A DNA stretch of 45,251 nucleotides, taken from NCBI GenBank assembly GCA_035536535.1, contig DATLNZ010000018.1:1-45251 (forward strand), in the 5' to 3' direction. Under the pieces are notes generated by a model. That model saw only the letters and a program-made list of their open reading frames with translations, was not told the origin of the DNA and made no database searches. The DNA comes from Actinomycetota bacterium (GTDB taxonomy: Bacteria; Actinomycetota; JAICYB01). Position numbers and translations under genes: made by a program. Below are positions 14,620 to 21,704 of the stretch, piece after piece; within the stretch, counting starts at the first letter, position 1; every line of letters starts with the position of its first letter.

Positions 14620-15809
14620 GGTCTCGGGACCCCTCGGGTCGGTCGTCTTTCCATCAGCTTGCTGACGGGGCCCGCGCGCCGGGCTGAGGCCTCCACCGGG
14701 GCAGCGGCGGTGACCCCCAGCGCGAGCATGTAAAGCGTGCCCAGACCGAGCGGAAGAGCCAGCCACACCCACCAGGGAGTGCGGCCGATCGACCTGGCGA
14801 CCCTGACCCCCGACAGCCCTCGCGGCTCCTCCTTGGGCGCGGCAACGGAGAAGGTGGGAGCGGAGTCCCCCGCGCTTCCCAGGGACACCGCGTCTCCGGC
14901 CAACGAGGAGTCACCGAACGCCGTGCCTGAATCGCCGGCGGCCAGTTCGGCCTCGGCGGCGGCAATGAGCTCGTCGAGAGGGCTGGACCCGCCCTCGAAG
15001 GTGATCGCGGCCGTCATCGCGTCGGGGGCAACCCCCGGTCCCCGGATCGCGGCCTGGAAGTTCGCGGGAGCTCCGGGAGCGGGCAGGAAAGCGACCCCGT
15101 AGTTCTCGCGGCCCTTGGCCCACTCTGCCGCCATCGGCAGCAGGTCGGCGCGGTAGATGAGGATGTCCCTGGTCCGCTCGCGGTTCTGCGAAGGATCGAA
15201 CTCGGTTCGGGTTCCGTGTCCGATCTTTTTGATCCCAGCCGTAGCCGCGCAGTCGGTGCTCGGCCTGGAGTCGAACGGGCCCGCGTCGGCGCCGGCCCAA
15301 TCTGACGTCACGAGGCACAGACGGATCCCCGGTTCCTCAGCGTTGAAGCCCACCGTCCCGGTCTCGGCGCTTGCCTCGACCTGAAACTCGAATCCCACGT
15401 CCTTGACCACCGCGTCGAACGGGATGGAGGTGAGATCGATCTTGGCGAAGCCGTACGCGTCGTCGGCCCCGTTAAAGCGCGCGACGTAGACGTAGTTGTC
15501 CTTTCGGGGGTAGCCGGGAGTGCCGCCGGTGATCTGCCCGGGGTTCAGGCACGTCCGGGGGTCGGGAGACGGCACCTGGCAGGCGACGCCCGCAGCGGCC
15601 GCCCCGCCTGTTCGCGTGGGGTCCTCAGTGCGGGTGTAGTAGCCGGCTTCGGAGATGGATGCCGAGGCGACCTCGGCCGTGGCTCGGGAGGCCGGCAGGA
15701 GCAGGATCAGCATCGGGGCTAGGAGCACCAGGACGAAACCACGACGCCCTCGCGGCGAACTCAGCCTCAATGCCACTGTCCACCTCTTCCCGGGGTCTTT
15801 GCGGCTCAT
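14616..15809 (-). CDS. Secreted, C-terminally membrane-anchored protein (DNRLRE/CBM96-like)
   Basis: 397-residue exported protein. A signal peptide (GFVLVLLAPMLILLLPASRA) precedes an ectodomain of about 230 residues whose segment GFAKIDLTSIPFDAVVKDVG resembles the LRFDLSSIP-type strand of DNRLRE/CBM96 beta-sandwich domains. Cysteines occur in CQVPSPDPRTC and later. An acidic Ala/Gly/Ser-rich stalk follows, then a single C-terminal membrane helix (WWVWLALPLGLGTLYMLALG) with a basic tail. The protein is therefore likely tethered to the cell surface. Its stop interlocks with the TTG of livK (TTGA), so it is the first gene of the liv operon; an accessory role in substrate capture is inferred from this alone. 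GTG at 15776, with a better RBS (GAGG, 6 nt), is an alternative start. Confidence 0.7.
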   Translation of the reverse strand: MSRKDPGKRWTVALRLSSPRGRRGFVLVLLAPMLILLLPASRATAEVASASISEAGYYTRTEDPTRTGGAAAAGVACQVPSPDPRTCLNPGQITGGTPGYPRKDNYVYVARFNGADDAYGFAKIDLTSIPFDAVVKDVGFEFQVEASAETGTVGFNAEEPGIRLCLVTSDWAGADAGPFDSRPSTDCAATAGIKKIGHGTRTEFDPSQNRERTRDILIYRADLLPMAAEWAKGRENYGVAFLPAPGAPANFQAAIRGPGVAPDAMTAAITFEGGSSPLDELIAAAEAELAAGDSGTAFGDSSLAGDAVSLGSAGDSAPTFSVAAPKEEPRGLSGVRVARSIGRTPWWVWLALPLGLGTLYMLALGVTAAAPVEASARRAGPVSKLMERRPTRGVPRP

Positions 15810-15871
15810 GTCTTCATGGTCTCAACGCGCCCCGAGGCTTCCGGGTTCTGGCCAGGGGCCCAGTCTACTCC

Positions 15872-15877
15872 CGACAT
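15872..15877 (-). promoter_or_regulatory. Candidate -10 element (TAGACT) of the liv operon
   Basis: On the minus strand TAGACT lies 62 nt before the ATG of the first operon gene and 18 nt past the sodA stop. It matches the TANNNT form used across the window. No convincing -35 is visible. Confidence 0.35.
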
Positions 15878-15894
15878 GCTCCCGTCCCGGCAGG

Positions 15895-16500
15895 TCACCG
15901 CGCCTGCGCGAGCCTGCGGCCGACCTCCTGCCAGTTGACGGTGTTCCACCAGGCCGCGATGTAGTCCGGGCGCTTGTTCTGGTACTTGAGGTAGTAGGCG
16001 TGCTCCCACACGTCCAGGCCCAGCAGGGGCGTCAGCCCCTCCATGAGCGGCGAGTCCTGGTTCGGCCTCGCGACGACCTCCAGGCCCCCGTTGCGGACGA
16101 CCAGCCAGGCCCAGCCGCTGCCGAACTGGTTGGTGGCCGCCTCCGTGAACTTCTCCTTGAACGTGTCAAACGATCCGAAGGCCGAGTCGATCGCGGAGGA
16201 CACGTCGCCTGAGGGGTTGCCGCCGCCCCCTGGGCCGATGACCGTCCAGAAAAGAGAGTGGTTGGCGTGGCCACCTCCGTGGTTGCGCACGGGGCCCTTG
16301 ATGTTGTCGGGGACCGACTCGAACTCGCGCAAAAGCGCCTCTACGTCCTTGTTCTCCAGGTCCGTCCCCTTGATCGCCGCGTTCAGCTTGTCCACGTAGG
16401 TCTGGTGGTGCTTGGTGTGGTGGATCTTCATCGTCTCGGCGTCGATGTGCGGCTCGAGGGCCTCATACGGGTAGGGCAGGTCGGGCAGGGTGTGTGCCAC
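15895..16500 (-). CDS. sodA: Superoxide dismutase, Mn type
   Basis: Converts superoxide to oxygen and hydrogen peroxide. At 201 residues it is the usual length. The metal ligands are all present: H27 ([11 protein letters not shown]), H81 ([10 protein letters not shown]), D163 and H167 ([14 protein letters not shown]). RPNQDSPLM, with Gln in the second shell from this position, favours manganese over iron. No signal peptide, so it is cytoplasmic or released without a Sec signal. GTG start with the strong RBS AGGAGGAG just upstream. Transcribed alone or with the upstream DUF1015 gene on the same strand (81 nt gap); a -10-like TATCCT in that gap suggests its own promoter. Confidence 0.96.
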   Translation of the reverse strand: MAHTLPDLPYPYEALEPHIDAETMKIHHTKHHQTYVDKLNAAIKGTDLENKDVEALLREFESVPDNIKGPVRNHGGGHANHSLFWTVIGPGGGGNPSGDVSSAIDSAFGSFDTFKEKFTEAATNQFGSGWAWLVVRNGGLEVVARPNQDSPLMEGLTPLLGLDVWEHAYYLKYQNKRPDYIAAWWNTVNWQEVGRRLAQAR

Positions 16501-16506
16501 GTCGTC

Positions 16507-16545
16507 TCCTCCTGTCGGTCGTGACCGGGTTGGAGTGAAAGGATA
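16507..16545 (-). promoter_or_regulatory. sodA promoter -10 (TATCCT) and strong RBS
   Basis: TATCCT lies at 16545-16540 on the minus strand and the purine-rich AGGAGGAG at about 16513-16506, giving a leader of roughly 30 nt before the GTG start at 16500. The -35 region is poorly matched. Confidence 0.45.
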
Positions 16546-16581
16546 GTCACGCCACCGAGGCGCGCGTCCCGGAACCCGGGA

Positions 16582-17811
16582 TCAAGCCGGGGGAGCGGGA
16601 TCCTCCTGGCGGAGAGACCGCATGACGATCCCGTCCTTGGGCTTCGGGTGGAAGTAGGTGGACTTCTCCGGCATCTGGGCCCCCGTTTCGGCCAGGCGCC
16701 ATACGCGGTCCACCGACACGGGCTGTATCAGAAACCCACACACGGCCCGCCCCGACCGGACCTCCTCCGCGACCTCTGGCGGCCGCGGCGTGAACGAAAG
16801 GTGGTCCTGGGCCGATGTGGCCCCGAGCGGGTGCAGGGCGAGGCGGCGCAGGATCGAGGCGGGTATCTCGTCGGGCTCGGGCTCCCGTGAAACGAGCCTG
16901 AAGGCACCGGCGCTGGTGAAGGCGATAAAGACGCCGGGGCGATCGTCGTCCCACAGCTCAAGGCCGATCCGGTCCGGGTCGGGGTCGTCGAGCTTCTCGA
17001 CATCGAACGCCCGCTCCAGGACCGGGAGCACGTCGGACGTGCCGGCCGAGCGGACGATGCGGTGGTAGGGCAGGATGCACACCGCCTCCTCCGCCGCGTC
17101 CACCAGCAGGGCCATGATCTGGTCGGCTGGACCGCCCGCACCGTGCCCGTCCCGGTAGTCCCTGGCGGTCTGAAAGCGGTGGTGGCCGTCGGCGATCATC
17201 ACAGGGCAGTCCCTCAGCGCGGCAGCCACCTCGCGATGGAATCCGGGGTCCCGGGCGGGCCAGACGGTGTGACGCGTGCCCTCATCGTCGGTGAAGTCGG
17301 CCGCCGGAGACTCACCCGCCCAGTGCCGGAGGCGGTGCGAGATCCCGCCGCGGGAGTAGAGCGCGTAGATGGGGGAGATGTTCACCGGCAGGGCCTCCAT
17401 CAGCGCCAGGCGGTCCGCCTTGGGCCCGGCCATGGTGTTCTCGTGGGCCAGCACAGGGTCGTCCAGACGGATCGTCGCGACCAGGCCCCACACGCGACGA
17501 AACCGCCGGGACGGGTCTTGGAAAGCCTGGCGGTACACGTACAGGGCCGGCTCGGCGTCCTGCCTGAGGACTCCTTCCCACAGCCACGAGTCGAAAAAGG
17601 CGGCCGCCCGGCTGTAGGCGTTCTCGCCCGGCCCGTCCCCGGGCTCCCGGCGTCCCGAGATGATGCGAACGACGTTGTAGGGGTGGCGGTCGTAGAGCGC
17701 GACCCGGTCGGCGTCCGATATCACGTCGTAGGGGGGACACGTCACCGCCCCGGCGTCGGGGACGCGAGTCGGGTCGAACAGAATCCCGCGGAAGGGAAGC
17801 ACGGTCGCCAT
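16582..17811 (-). CDS. DUF1015 family protein
   Basis: 409-residue cytoplasmic protein of the DUF1015 family. Family features are FRGILFDPTRVPDAG and TCPPYDVISDADR near the N-terminus, AHENTMAGPKADRLALMEAL (residues about 126-145), and the hallmark MIADGHHRFQTARDYRD around residue 215. The family is widespread and is thought to include nucleotide-utilising kinases or ParB-fold enzymes; the conserved His/Asp motif suggests catalysis, but the reaction is not settled from this sequence. The ATG at 17811 lies 8 nt after TAAGAT, so the transcript would have almost no leader. Upstream gene 17867-18286 is on the same strand, separated by a GC palindrome. Confidence 0.88.
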   Translation of the reverse strand: MATVLPFRGILFDPTRVPDAGAVTCPPYDVISDADRVALYDRHPYNVVRIISGRREPGDGPGENAYSRAAAFFDSWLWEGVLRQDAEPALYVYRQAFQDPSRRFRRVWGLVATIRLDDPVLAHENTMAGPKADRLALMEALPVNISPIYALYSRGGISHRLRHWAGESPAADFTDDEGTRHTVWPARDPGFHREVAAALRDCPVMIADGHHRFQTARDYRDGHGAGGPADQIMALLVDAAEEAVCILPYHRIVRSAGTSDVLPVLERAFDVEKLDDPDPDRIGLELWDDDRPGVFIAFTSAGAFRLVSREPEPDEIPASILRRLALHPLGATSAQDHLSFTPRPPEVAEEVRSGRAVCGFLIQPVSVDRVWRLAETGAQMPEKSTYFHPKPKDGIVMRSLRQEDPAPPA

Positions 17812-17819
17812 GCGGGGCG

Positions 17820-17825
17820 ATCTTA
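17820..17825 (-). promoter_or_regulatory. Candidate -10 element (TAAGAT) of the DUF1015 gene
   Basis: TAAGAT (minus strand, 17825-17820) followed by 8 nt and the ATG. It fits TANNNT with a near-leaderless start. Confidence 0.45.
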
Positions 17826-17830
17826 CGCCA

Positions 17831-17846
17831 GGGCCCCCGGGGGCCC
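17831..17846. terminator. Perfect 16-bp G/C palindrome, possible terminator
   Basis: GGGCCCCCGGGGGCCC reads identically on both strands. It sits about 20 nt past the stop of the 139-residue gene (minus strand) and directly before the DUF1015 -10 element. RNA from it could fold into a very stable hairpin, but there is no U-tract, so termination is only plausible. Confidence 0.35.
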
Positions 17847-17866
17847 GGGCCGGGGGCGCCTGAAGC

Positions 17867-18286
17867 TCAGACGGTGACGGTGGTCAGGTTCAGCTCCTCC
17901 AGGACGCGAGTCGCCCGCTCGTCGCCCTCGGCAGCCGCGGATCGCATCTCGTCGTGCAGCTTCACGAGCGCCGCGAGGTAGTCGGCGTAGCGCATCCCCC
18001 GGGCCCCCGAAGCGGTCTTGAACTTCTGTGCCGCAGCCGGGTCCAGACCCCGGATCAGCAACTCCGTTGTCGGTCCGTCGTCGATGCGGTGGACCTCGAC
18101 GTCCCGAAGCCGGCCCGCGCCGCGGACCACACGCCTCAGATGCTCGTTCGGGATCCTTCCGACGGCCTCCTCCAGATCCTCCTCCGGGACGTCGTGGGCG
18201 GCGTCGATCAGCTCCCTGACGATGCCCTCGTCGCCGGCCTTGATGACAAAGCGGGTGACCTTCTTCCTGCGCTCTTGTTCCGGCAT
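17867..18286 (-). CDS. Conserved-looking 139-residue protein of unknown function
   Basis: Small soluble protein with an acidic helix-rich body. It starts MPEQERRKKVTRFVIKAG, has IVRELIDAAHDVPEEDLEEA and a basic patch NEHLRRVVRGAGRLRDV, then ends in helices (YADYLAALVKLHDEMRSAAA). No enzymatic motif, membrane segment or signal peptide. The start at 18286 is well supported by AAGGAGGT 4 nt upstream. The frame is open further upstream but passes through promoter-like DNA. It is transcribed divergently from the TPR gene at 18418. I do not recognise the family. Confidence 0.65.
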   Translation of the reverse strand: MPEQERRKKVTRFVIKAGDEGIVRELIDAAHDVPEEDLEEAVGRIPNEHLRRVVRGAGRLRDVEVHRIDDGPTTELLIRGLDPAAAQKFKTASGARGMRYADYLAALVKLHDEMRSAAAEGDERATRVLEELNLTTVTV

Positions 18287-18315
18287 GGTACCTCCTTGGT
18301 CGTTCTCTGAGATCA

Positions 18316-18343
18316 TGATTACAGAACCAATGCTGGATGTCAA
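18316..18343 (-). promoter_or_regulatory. Candidate promoter of the 139-residue gene (TTGACA)
   Basis: A perfect -35 hexamer TTGACA (18343-18338) is followed after 16 nt by an AT-rich TAATCA (18321-18316); TGTAAT overlaps it with 14-nt spacing. The -35 is the best in the window; the -10 is weak. The leader would be about 25 nt. Confidence 0.45.
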
Positions 18344-18402
18344 GGTCCGGTCGGTCCGACGAGCGTTAGCCCTGCTCGGGCTGATCGGGCAGGCGTCGGC
18401 CA

Positions 18403-18408
18403 TACACT
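18403..18408 (+). promoter_or_regulatory. Candidate -10 element (TACACT) of the TPR-HAD operon
   Basis: TACACT followed by 9 nt and the ATG at 18418, giving a leader of two or three nucleotides. CTGATC lies 16 nt upstream as a weak -35. Confidence 0.45.
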
Positions 18409-18417
18409 GGACCGGCC

Positions 18418-18930
18418 ATGGCCGAACCCGTCTACGAGTGGTTCCAGCAGGGGATGGCTCTGCTGCGCAGCGGAGACTCCCACGCAGCGGCAACGGTGCT
18501 GGAGCGCGCGGTTGCCGCCGAGCCGGACAAGACGTCCGTTCGTGAGGCCCTGGCCCGGGCTTACTACGGCGCCGAACGGTTTGACGACGCGCTCGAGCAG
18601 TTTTTGACCGTCCTGGAGATGTCGCCCGTCAACGATTACGCGATCTTCGGCACGGGGCTTTGCCTGGGCCGGCTCGGGCGCCTGGACGAGGCGGTCGGGC
18701 ACCTGAAGATGGCCGCGGTGATGCGACCGGACAACGACGACTACGTGTCCGCCGTCCGTCGCTGGGAGACCCGCCGGTCCTACCGCGCCGACGTCAGGCA
18801 GCGGATGGACGCCGCCCGGCAGCGGCGCGACCAGATGCGCGAGCAGTCCGGGGAACAGGAACCCGCCGAGCCGGACTTCGGTCCGGACCCCGGCGACGAG
18901 CTGGGCGAGCGGGCCGGCGGGGCCGATTGA
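18418..18930 (+). CDS. Tetratricopeptide-repeat protein upstream of the HAD phosphatase
   Basis: 170-residue soluble protein. Three TPR units are visible: WFQQGMALLRSGDSHAAATV, SVREALARAYYGAERFDDAL and AIFGTGLCLGRLGRLDEAVG. A charged helical tail follows (RQRMDAARQRRDQMREQSG), ending in an acidic Gly/Pro-rich stretch. Likely a scaffold; no enzyme motif. Its TGA interlocks with the TTG of the HAD gene. The TPR-HAD-small basic protein-tlyA order matches the M. tuberculosis Rv1691-Rv1694 arrangement (from general knowledge). Confidence 0.85.
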   Translation: MAEPVYEWFQQGMALLRSGDSHAAATVLERAVAAEPDKTSVREALARAYYGAERFDDALEQFLTVLEMSPVNDYAIFGTGLCLGRLGRLDEAVGHLKMAAVMRPDNDDYVSAVRRWETRRSYRADVRQRMDAARQRRDQMREQSGEQEPAEPDFGPDPGDELGERAGGAD

Positions 18931-19961
18931 TCCTCGCCGACGCCTACGAAGCGTTTCTCCTGGACCTGGACGGGGTCGTCTGGCGGGGGGAGACGCCGAT
19001 CCCGGGGGCCGCACGCGTGGTGGCGGAGCTGCGCGACAGGGGCCGCCGGGTGGTGTTCGTCACGAACAACTCCTCGCGCACCGCCCGCGACTTCGCCATG
19101 AAGCTGTTCCGCATGCAGATCCCGATGGAGAGCGGGGACGTCGTCACGTCCGGGCACGCCGTCGTCGCCGAGCTGCGCAGGCTCGGCCTGGAGCGCGGAG
19201 AAAGGGTGCACGTGTGCGGCGGCGACGGGCTGATCAGGCAACTGGCCCACGACGGATTTTCGCCGGTTAAAGAGACCGACGACGTCGCTGCGGTCGTGGT
19301 CGGATGGAACCCCGAAGGGGTGTTCGACGACATCCGCAAGGCGGCGGACCTAGTGCGGGCGGGCCTGCCGTTCATTGCCTCCAATGCGGACCCGACCTAC
19401 CCGGCAGAGGGGCAGTTGCTCCCGGGGACGGGCGCCATAGTCGCCGCGATCGAAGTGGCGTCCGGCAAAAAGGCGACCGTGGTCGGCAAGCCGCGTCCGG
19501 AGCTGTTCCGGCTTGCGCTGGCCCGCGCCGCCGTCCCCGCCTCGAAAGCGCTTTTCTGCGGAGACCGTGCCTCCACCGACGTCGAGGGGGCCCGGGCCGC
19601 GGGCATTCCCGCCGCGCTCGTGCTGACGGGCGTCACGACCGAGGGGGAGCTTGCGGGCCTGCCGCACCTGCCGCAGCACGTCCTGGACGGCCTGCCGGAC
19701 CTGCTGCTGGACCTGCCGGAGACGGGGGAGGGGCAGGACCGCCTTCGGCTCGACGTCGGCCGCGAGGGCAAGAGGGTAATCGTCCGGGGCGCCCACGTCC
19801 CGGCCGCGTCAGACCGGCAGGCAGCACGGATCGTGCTCCGCAAGCTGCTGCTCGAGGCCGTCCAAGGAGCGACGGCCGTGGAGTCGTCCGAGCCCCTGCG
19901 TCCCTACTTGGAGAGGCTCGGAGCCCGGGTCGAAGCTCAGCTGCGCCTGCCGGCGGTGTAG
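18927..19961 (+). CDS. HAD superfamily (IIA) phosphatase, Rv1692-like
   Basis: 344-residue phosphatase. HAD motif I is FLLDLDGVVWRG (nucleophile D13, acid D15), motif II FVTNNSSRT, motif III Lys in GKPRPELF, and motif IV FCGDRASTDVEGARAAGIP. A cap domain lies between motifs II and III, as in the NagD/p-nitrophenylphosphatase branch. A C-terminal extension of about 100 residues beyond the core (from GELAGLPHLP on) also occurs in the mycobacterial homologue Rv1692, reported to be a glycerol-3-phosphate phosphatase; this activity is transferred by synteny and family, not shown here. TTG start interlocked with the upstream stop (TTGA) and 12 residues before motif I. Its end lies 1 nt from the convergent rhomboid stop. 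Confidence 0.9.
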   Translation: MILADAYEAFLLDLDGVVWRGETPIPGAARVVAELRDRGRRVVFVTNNSSRTARDFAMKLFRMQIPMESGDVVTSGHAVVAELRRLGLERGERVHVCGGDGLIRQLAHDGFSPVKETDDVAAVVVGWNPEGVFDDIRKAADLVRAGLPFIASNADPTYPAEGQLLPGTGAIVAAIEVASGKKATVVGKPRPELFRLALARAAVPASKALFCGDRASTDVEGARAAGIPAALVLTGVTTEGELAGLPHLPQHVLDGLPDLLLDLPETGEGQDRLRLDVGREGKRVIVRGAHVPAASDRQAARIVLRKLLLEAVQGATAVESSEPLRPYLERLGARVEAQLRLPAV

Positions 19962-19962
19962 G

Positions 19963-20682
19963 TCACCAGGGCAGACGGTCCAGCTGGGGCTCGACGACTA
20001 CAGGCTTCGGCGGGTTCATCGCCTTCACGATGAGGTAGCCGGCGACGAAGCCGCCGACGTGCGCGAAGAAGGCCACTCCGCCGCCCTGCTGGGCCCCCAG
20101 CCCCGCGACGCCCGAGAAGACCTGCAGGACGAACCACATGACGAGCAGGAACTTCGCCGACACCTGCACGGGCCAGAAAAGGAAGATCGGGACGAGCGAC
20201 GTGACGCGGGCCCGCGGAAACATCACCAGATAGCCCCCGAGCACCCCGGCCACGGCTCCGGACGCACCCACGATCGGGATTACCGAAGCGCTGTCGACCA
20301 GGATGTGGGAGGCGGCCGCGGCGACACCGGTCACGAGGTAGAAGACCAGGTACCGCACGTGCCCGAGCCTGTCCTCGACGTTGTTGCCGAAGACCCACAG
20401 GTAGAGCATGTTCCCGCCCAGGTGCAGGAGGCTTCCGTGCATGAACATGGACGTGACGATGCTCGTCAGCGACGTCCGCTGCGGGAATCGCTGCTCCAGC
20501 TGCGTTGACAGGAAGTCGCATCGGCTCGCGACGTCGCAGGGGATCGCGCCGAACTGGTGGACGGTCTCCTCGCTCACGCCGAACTTGAGGAACGCCCAGA
20601 TGTTCACGGCGATGAGCCCCCAGGTGACGAGCGGCGTCCGCCGGGTCGGGTTGTGGTCGCGGATCGGGATCAGCATCGTCAT
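19963..20682 (-). CDS. Rhomboid family intramembrane serine protease
   Basis: 239-residue polytopic membrane protein with six or seven helices. The rhomboid catalytic dyad is present: Ser in VGASGAVAGVLGGY and His in FFAHVGGFVAGYL. The L1-loop region (FMHGSLLHLGGNMLYLWVFG) with HxxxN is the standard family signature. It probably cleaves single-pass membrane proteins within the bilayer; substrates are unknown. ATG at 20682 (MTMLIPIRD), with ATG at 20676 as the alternative. The open frame continues upstream but runs through the divergent gene. It is the only minus-strand gene inside the tlyA block. Confidence 0.9.
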   Translation of the reverse strand: MTMLIPIRDHNPTRRTPLVTWGLIAVNIWAFLKFGVSEETVHQFGAIPCDVASRCDFLSTQLEQRFPQRTSLTSIVTSMFMHGSLLHLGGNMLYLWVFGNNVEDRLGHVRYLVFYLVTGVAAAASHILVDSASVIPIVGASGAVAGVLGGYLVMFPRARVTSLVPIFLFWPVQVSAKFLLVMWFVLQVFSGVAGLGAQQGGGVAFFAHVGGFVAGYLIVKAMNPPKPVVVEPQLDRLPW

Positions 20683-20694
20683 GTCGGGGGGCCA

Positions 20695-20702
20695 AGTATC
20701 CT
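20695..20702. promoter_or_regulatory. Overlapping divergent -10 elements (AGTATCCT / AGGATACT)
   Basis: On the plus strand TATCCT (20697-20702) fits TANNNT for the short basic gene starting at 20740. On the minus strand the same bases read AGGATACT, with GATACT as a weaker -10 for the rhomboid gene, 12 nt before its ATG. Both could not be occupied at once. Confidence 0.4.
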
Positions 20703-20739
20703 CGATCTCCCGGAAACCGCCACAAAGGATCGTCCGGAA

Positions 20740-20979
20740 ATGCAAGACGAAACAGCCAGGACACAGCGTGCCAGTCCCCGCCGGGCCGCCCAGCGGCTGG
20801 TCCGGGAGTTGGAAGGCCGTGGAGAGGTCAGGGCGCGGGACGTCGCCGGGTCGGTGCGCAGCCGGGTGTCGCGGTCCGTGCGGGCAAGGTCCGAACTCGT
20901 GCAGCTCGTGCGCAAGGAGGTCCGCAGCCGAATGAGGTCCAGGCGGACCGGCGGGGGTCCGGGGGCCGAAAGCCACTGA
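20740..20979 (+). CDS. Short basic protein upstream of tlyA (Rv1693 position)
   Basis: 79 residues, strongly basic and helical (RAAQRLVRELEGRGEVRARD, SELVQLVRKEVRSRMRSRRT), no membrane segment. A short basic gene directly before tlyA is typical of Actinomycetota (Rv1693 in M. tuberculosis). The charge could allow RNA or ribosome binding, but this is only a guess. AAAGGA (20725-20730) is 10 nt before the ATG. Its TGA interlocks with the inferred CTG start of tlyA (CTGA). Confidence 0.65.
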   Translation: MQDETARTQRASPRRAAQRLVRELEGRGEVRARDVAGSVRSRVSRSVRARSELVQLVRKEVRSRMRSRRTGGGPGAESH

Positions 20980-21704
20980 CCCGCAGGCGGCTGGACTCCG
21001 AGCTCGTCCGGCGCGGCATGGCCGGGTCGCGGGAGCGGGCGCGTGAGGCCGTGCTCTCCGGGCGCGTGCTGGTCTCCGGCTCGGTGGCGGAGAAGCCTGC
21101 ACGTCTGGTCGATGACTCCGAGCCGATCCATGTCACCGGCGACCTTCCGCGCTACGTTTCGCGCGGAGGGCTGAAGCTTGAGGGGGCATTGGACGCGTTC
21201 GTGATCGATGTGTCCGGCATGCGGTGCCTGGACCTAGGGGCATCCACCGGCGGGTTCACGGACTGTCTTCTGAAGGCGGGCGCCTCAGAGGTGGTAGCCG
21301 TGGACGTCGGCCGCGGCCAGCTCGCGTGGGAGCTGAGAAACCACCCGAGCGTGAAGTCCATGGAACGCACCGATGTCCGCGACCTGGATGACCTGGGCGA
21401 GTTCGGGCTGGTGACGGTGGACCTGTCGTTCATCTCGCTGCGCACCGTCATGCCGGCGGTTTCCCGTCTCGCGGGACGGGCGCCGGTGCTCGCCCTGGTG
21501 AAGCCGCAGTTCGAGGTCGGCAGGGCGCGCGTCGGGTCCGGCGGCGTGGTGCGGGACCGCTCGCTGCACGACGAGGCGGTCCGGGCGGTCGTGGAAGCAG
21601 CCGCCGCCACGGGACTGCACCACCACGGGACGAAGGAGTCCGTGCTGCCAGGGGCCGAGGGCAACTTGGAGTACTTCGTCCTGCTGCGCAGGAGCGGATC
21701 GTGA
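20976..21704 (+). CDS. tlyA: TlyA-type 2'-O-methyltransferase (rRNA)
   Basis: TlyA enzymes methylate ribose 2'-OH groups of 16S (C1409) and 23S (C1920) rRNA and so affect capreomycin sensitivity. The protein has an N-terminal S4 domain (residues about 1-60: RRRLDSELVRRGM, SGRVLVSG) and a SAM-dependent FtsJ-like domain (CLDLGASTGGFTDCLLKAGA, VTVDLSFISLR, LVKPQFEVG). A start at ATG 21018 would delete the first part of the S4 domain. The family begins with RLDxxLVxRG, encoded upstream from 20976 with a CTG as first codon interlocked with the previous stop (CTGA), so I infer a CTG start. Overlaps nadK by 4 nt (GTGA). Confidence 0.9.
   Translation: MTRRRLDSELVRRGMAGSRERAREAVLSGRVLVSGSVAEKPARLVDDSEPIHVTGDLPRYVSRGGLKLEGALDAFVIDVSGMRCLDLGASTGGFTDCLLKAGASEVVAVDVGRGQLAWELRNHPSVKSMERTDVRDLDDLGEFGLVTVDLSFISLRTVMPAVSRLAGRAPVLALVKPQFEVGRARVGSGGVVRDRSLHDEAVRAVVEAAAATGLHHHGTKESVLPGAEGNLEYFVLLRRSGS

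Noticed and set aside
14620-14772. Upstream ATG for livK at 14772
   Set aside because: It would place about 50 basic residues before the lipoprotein signal and overlap the upstream gene; the TTG at 14619 gives a normal signal and a TTGA junction.
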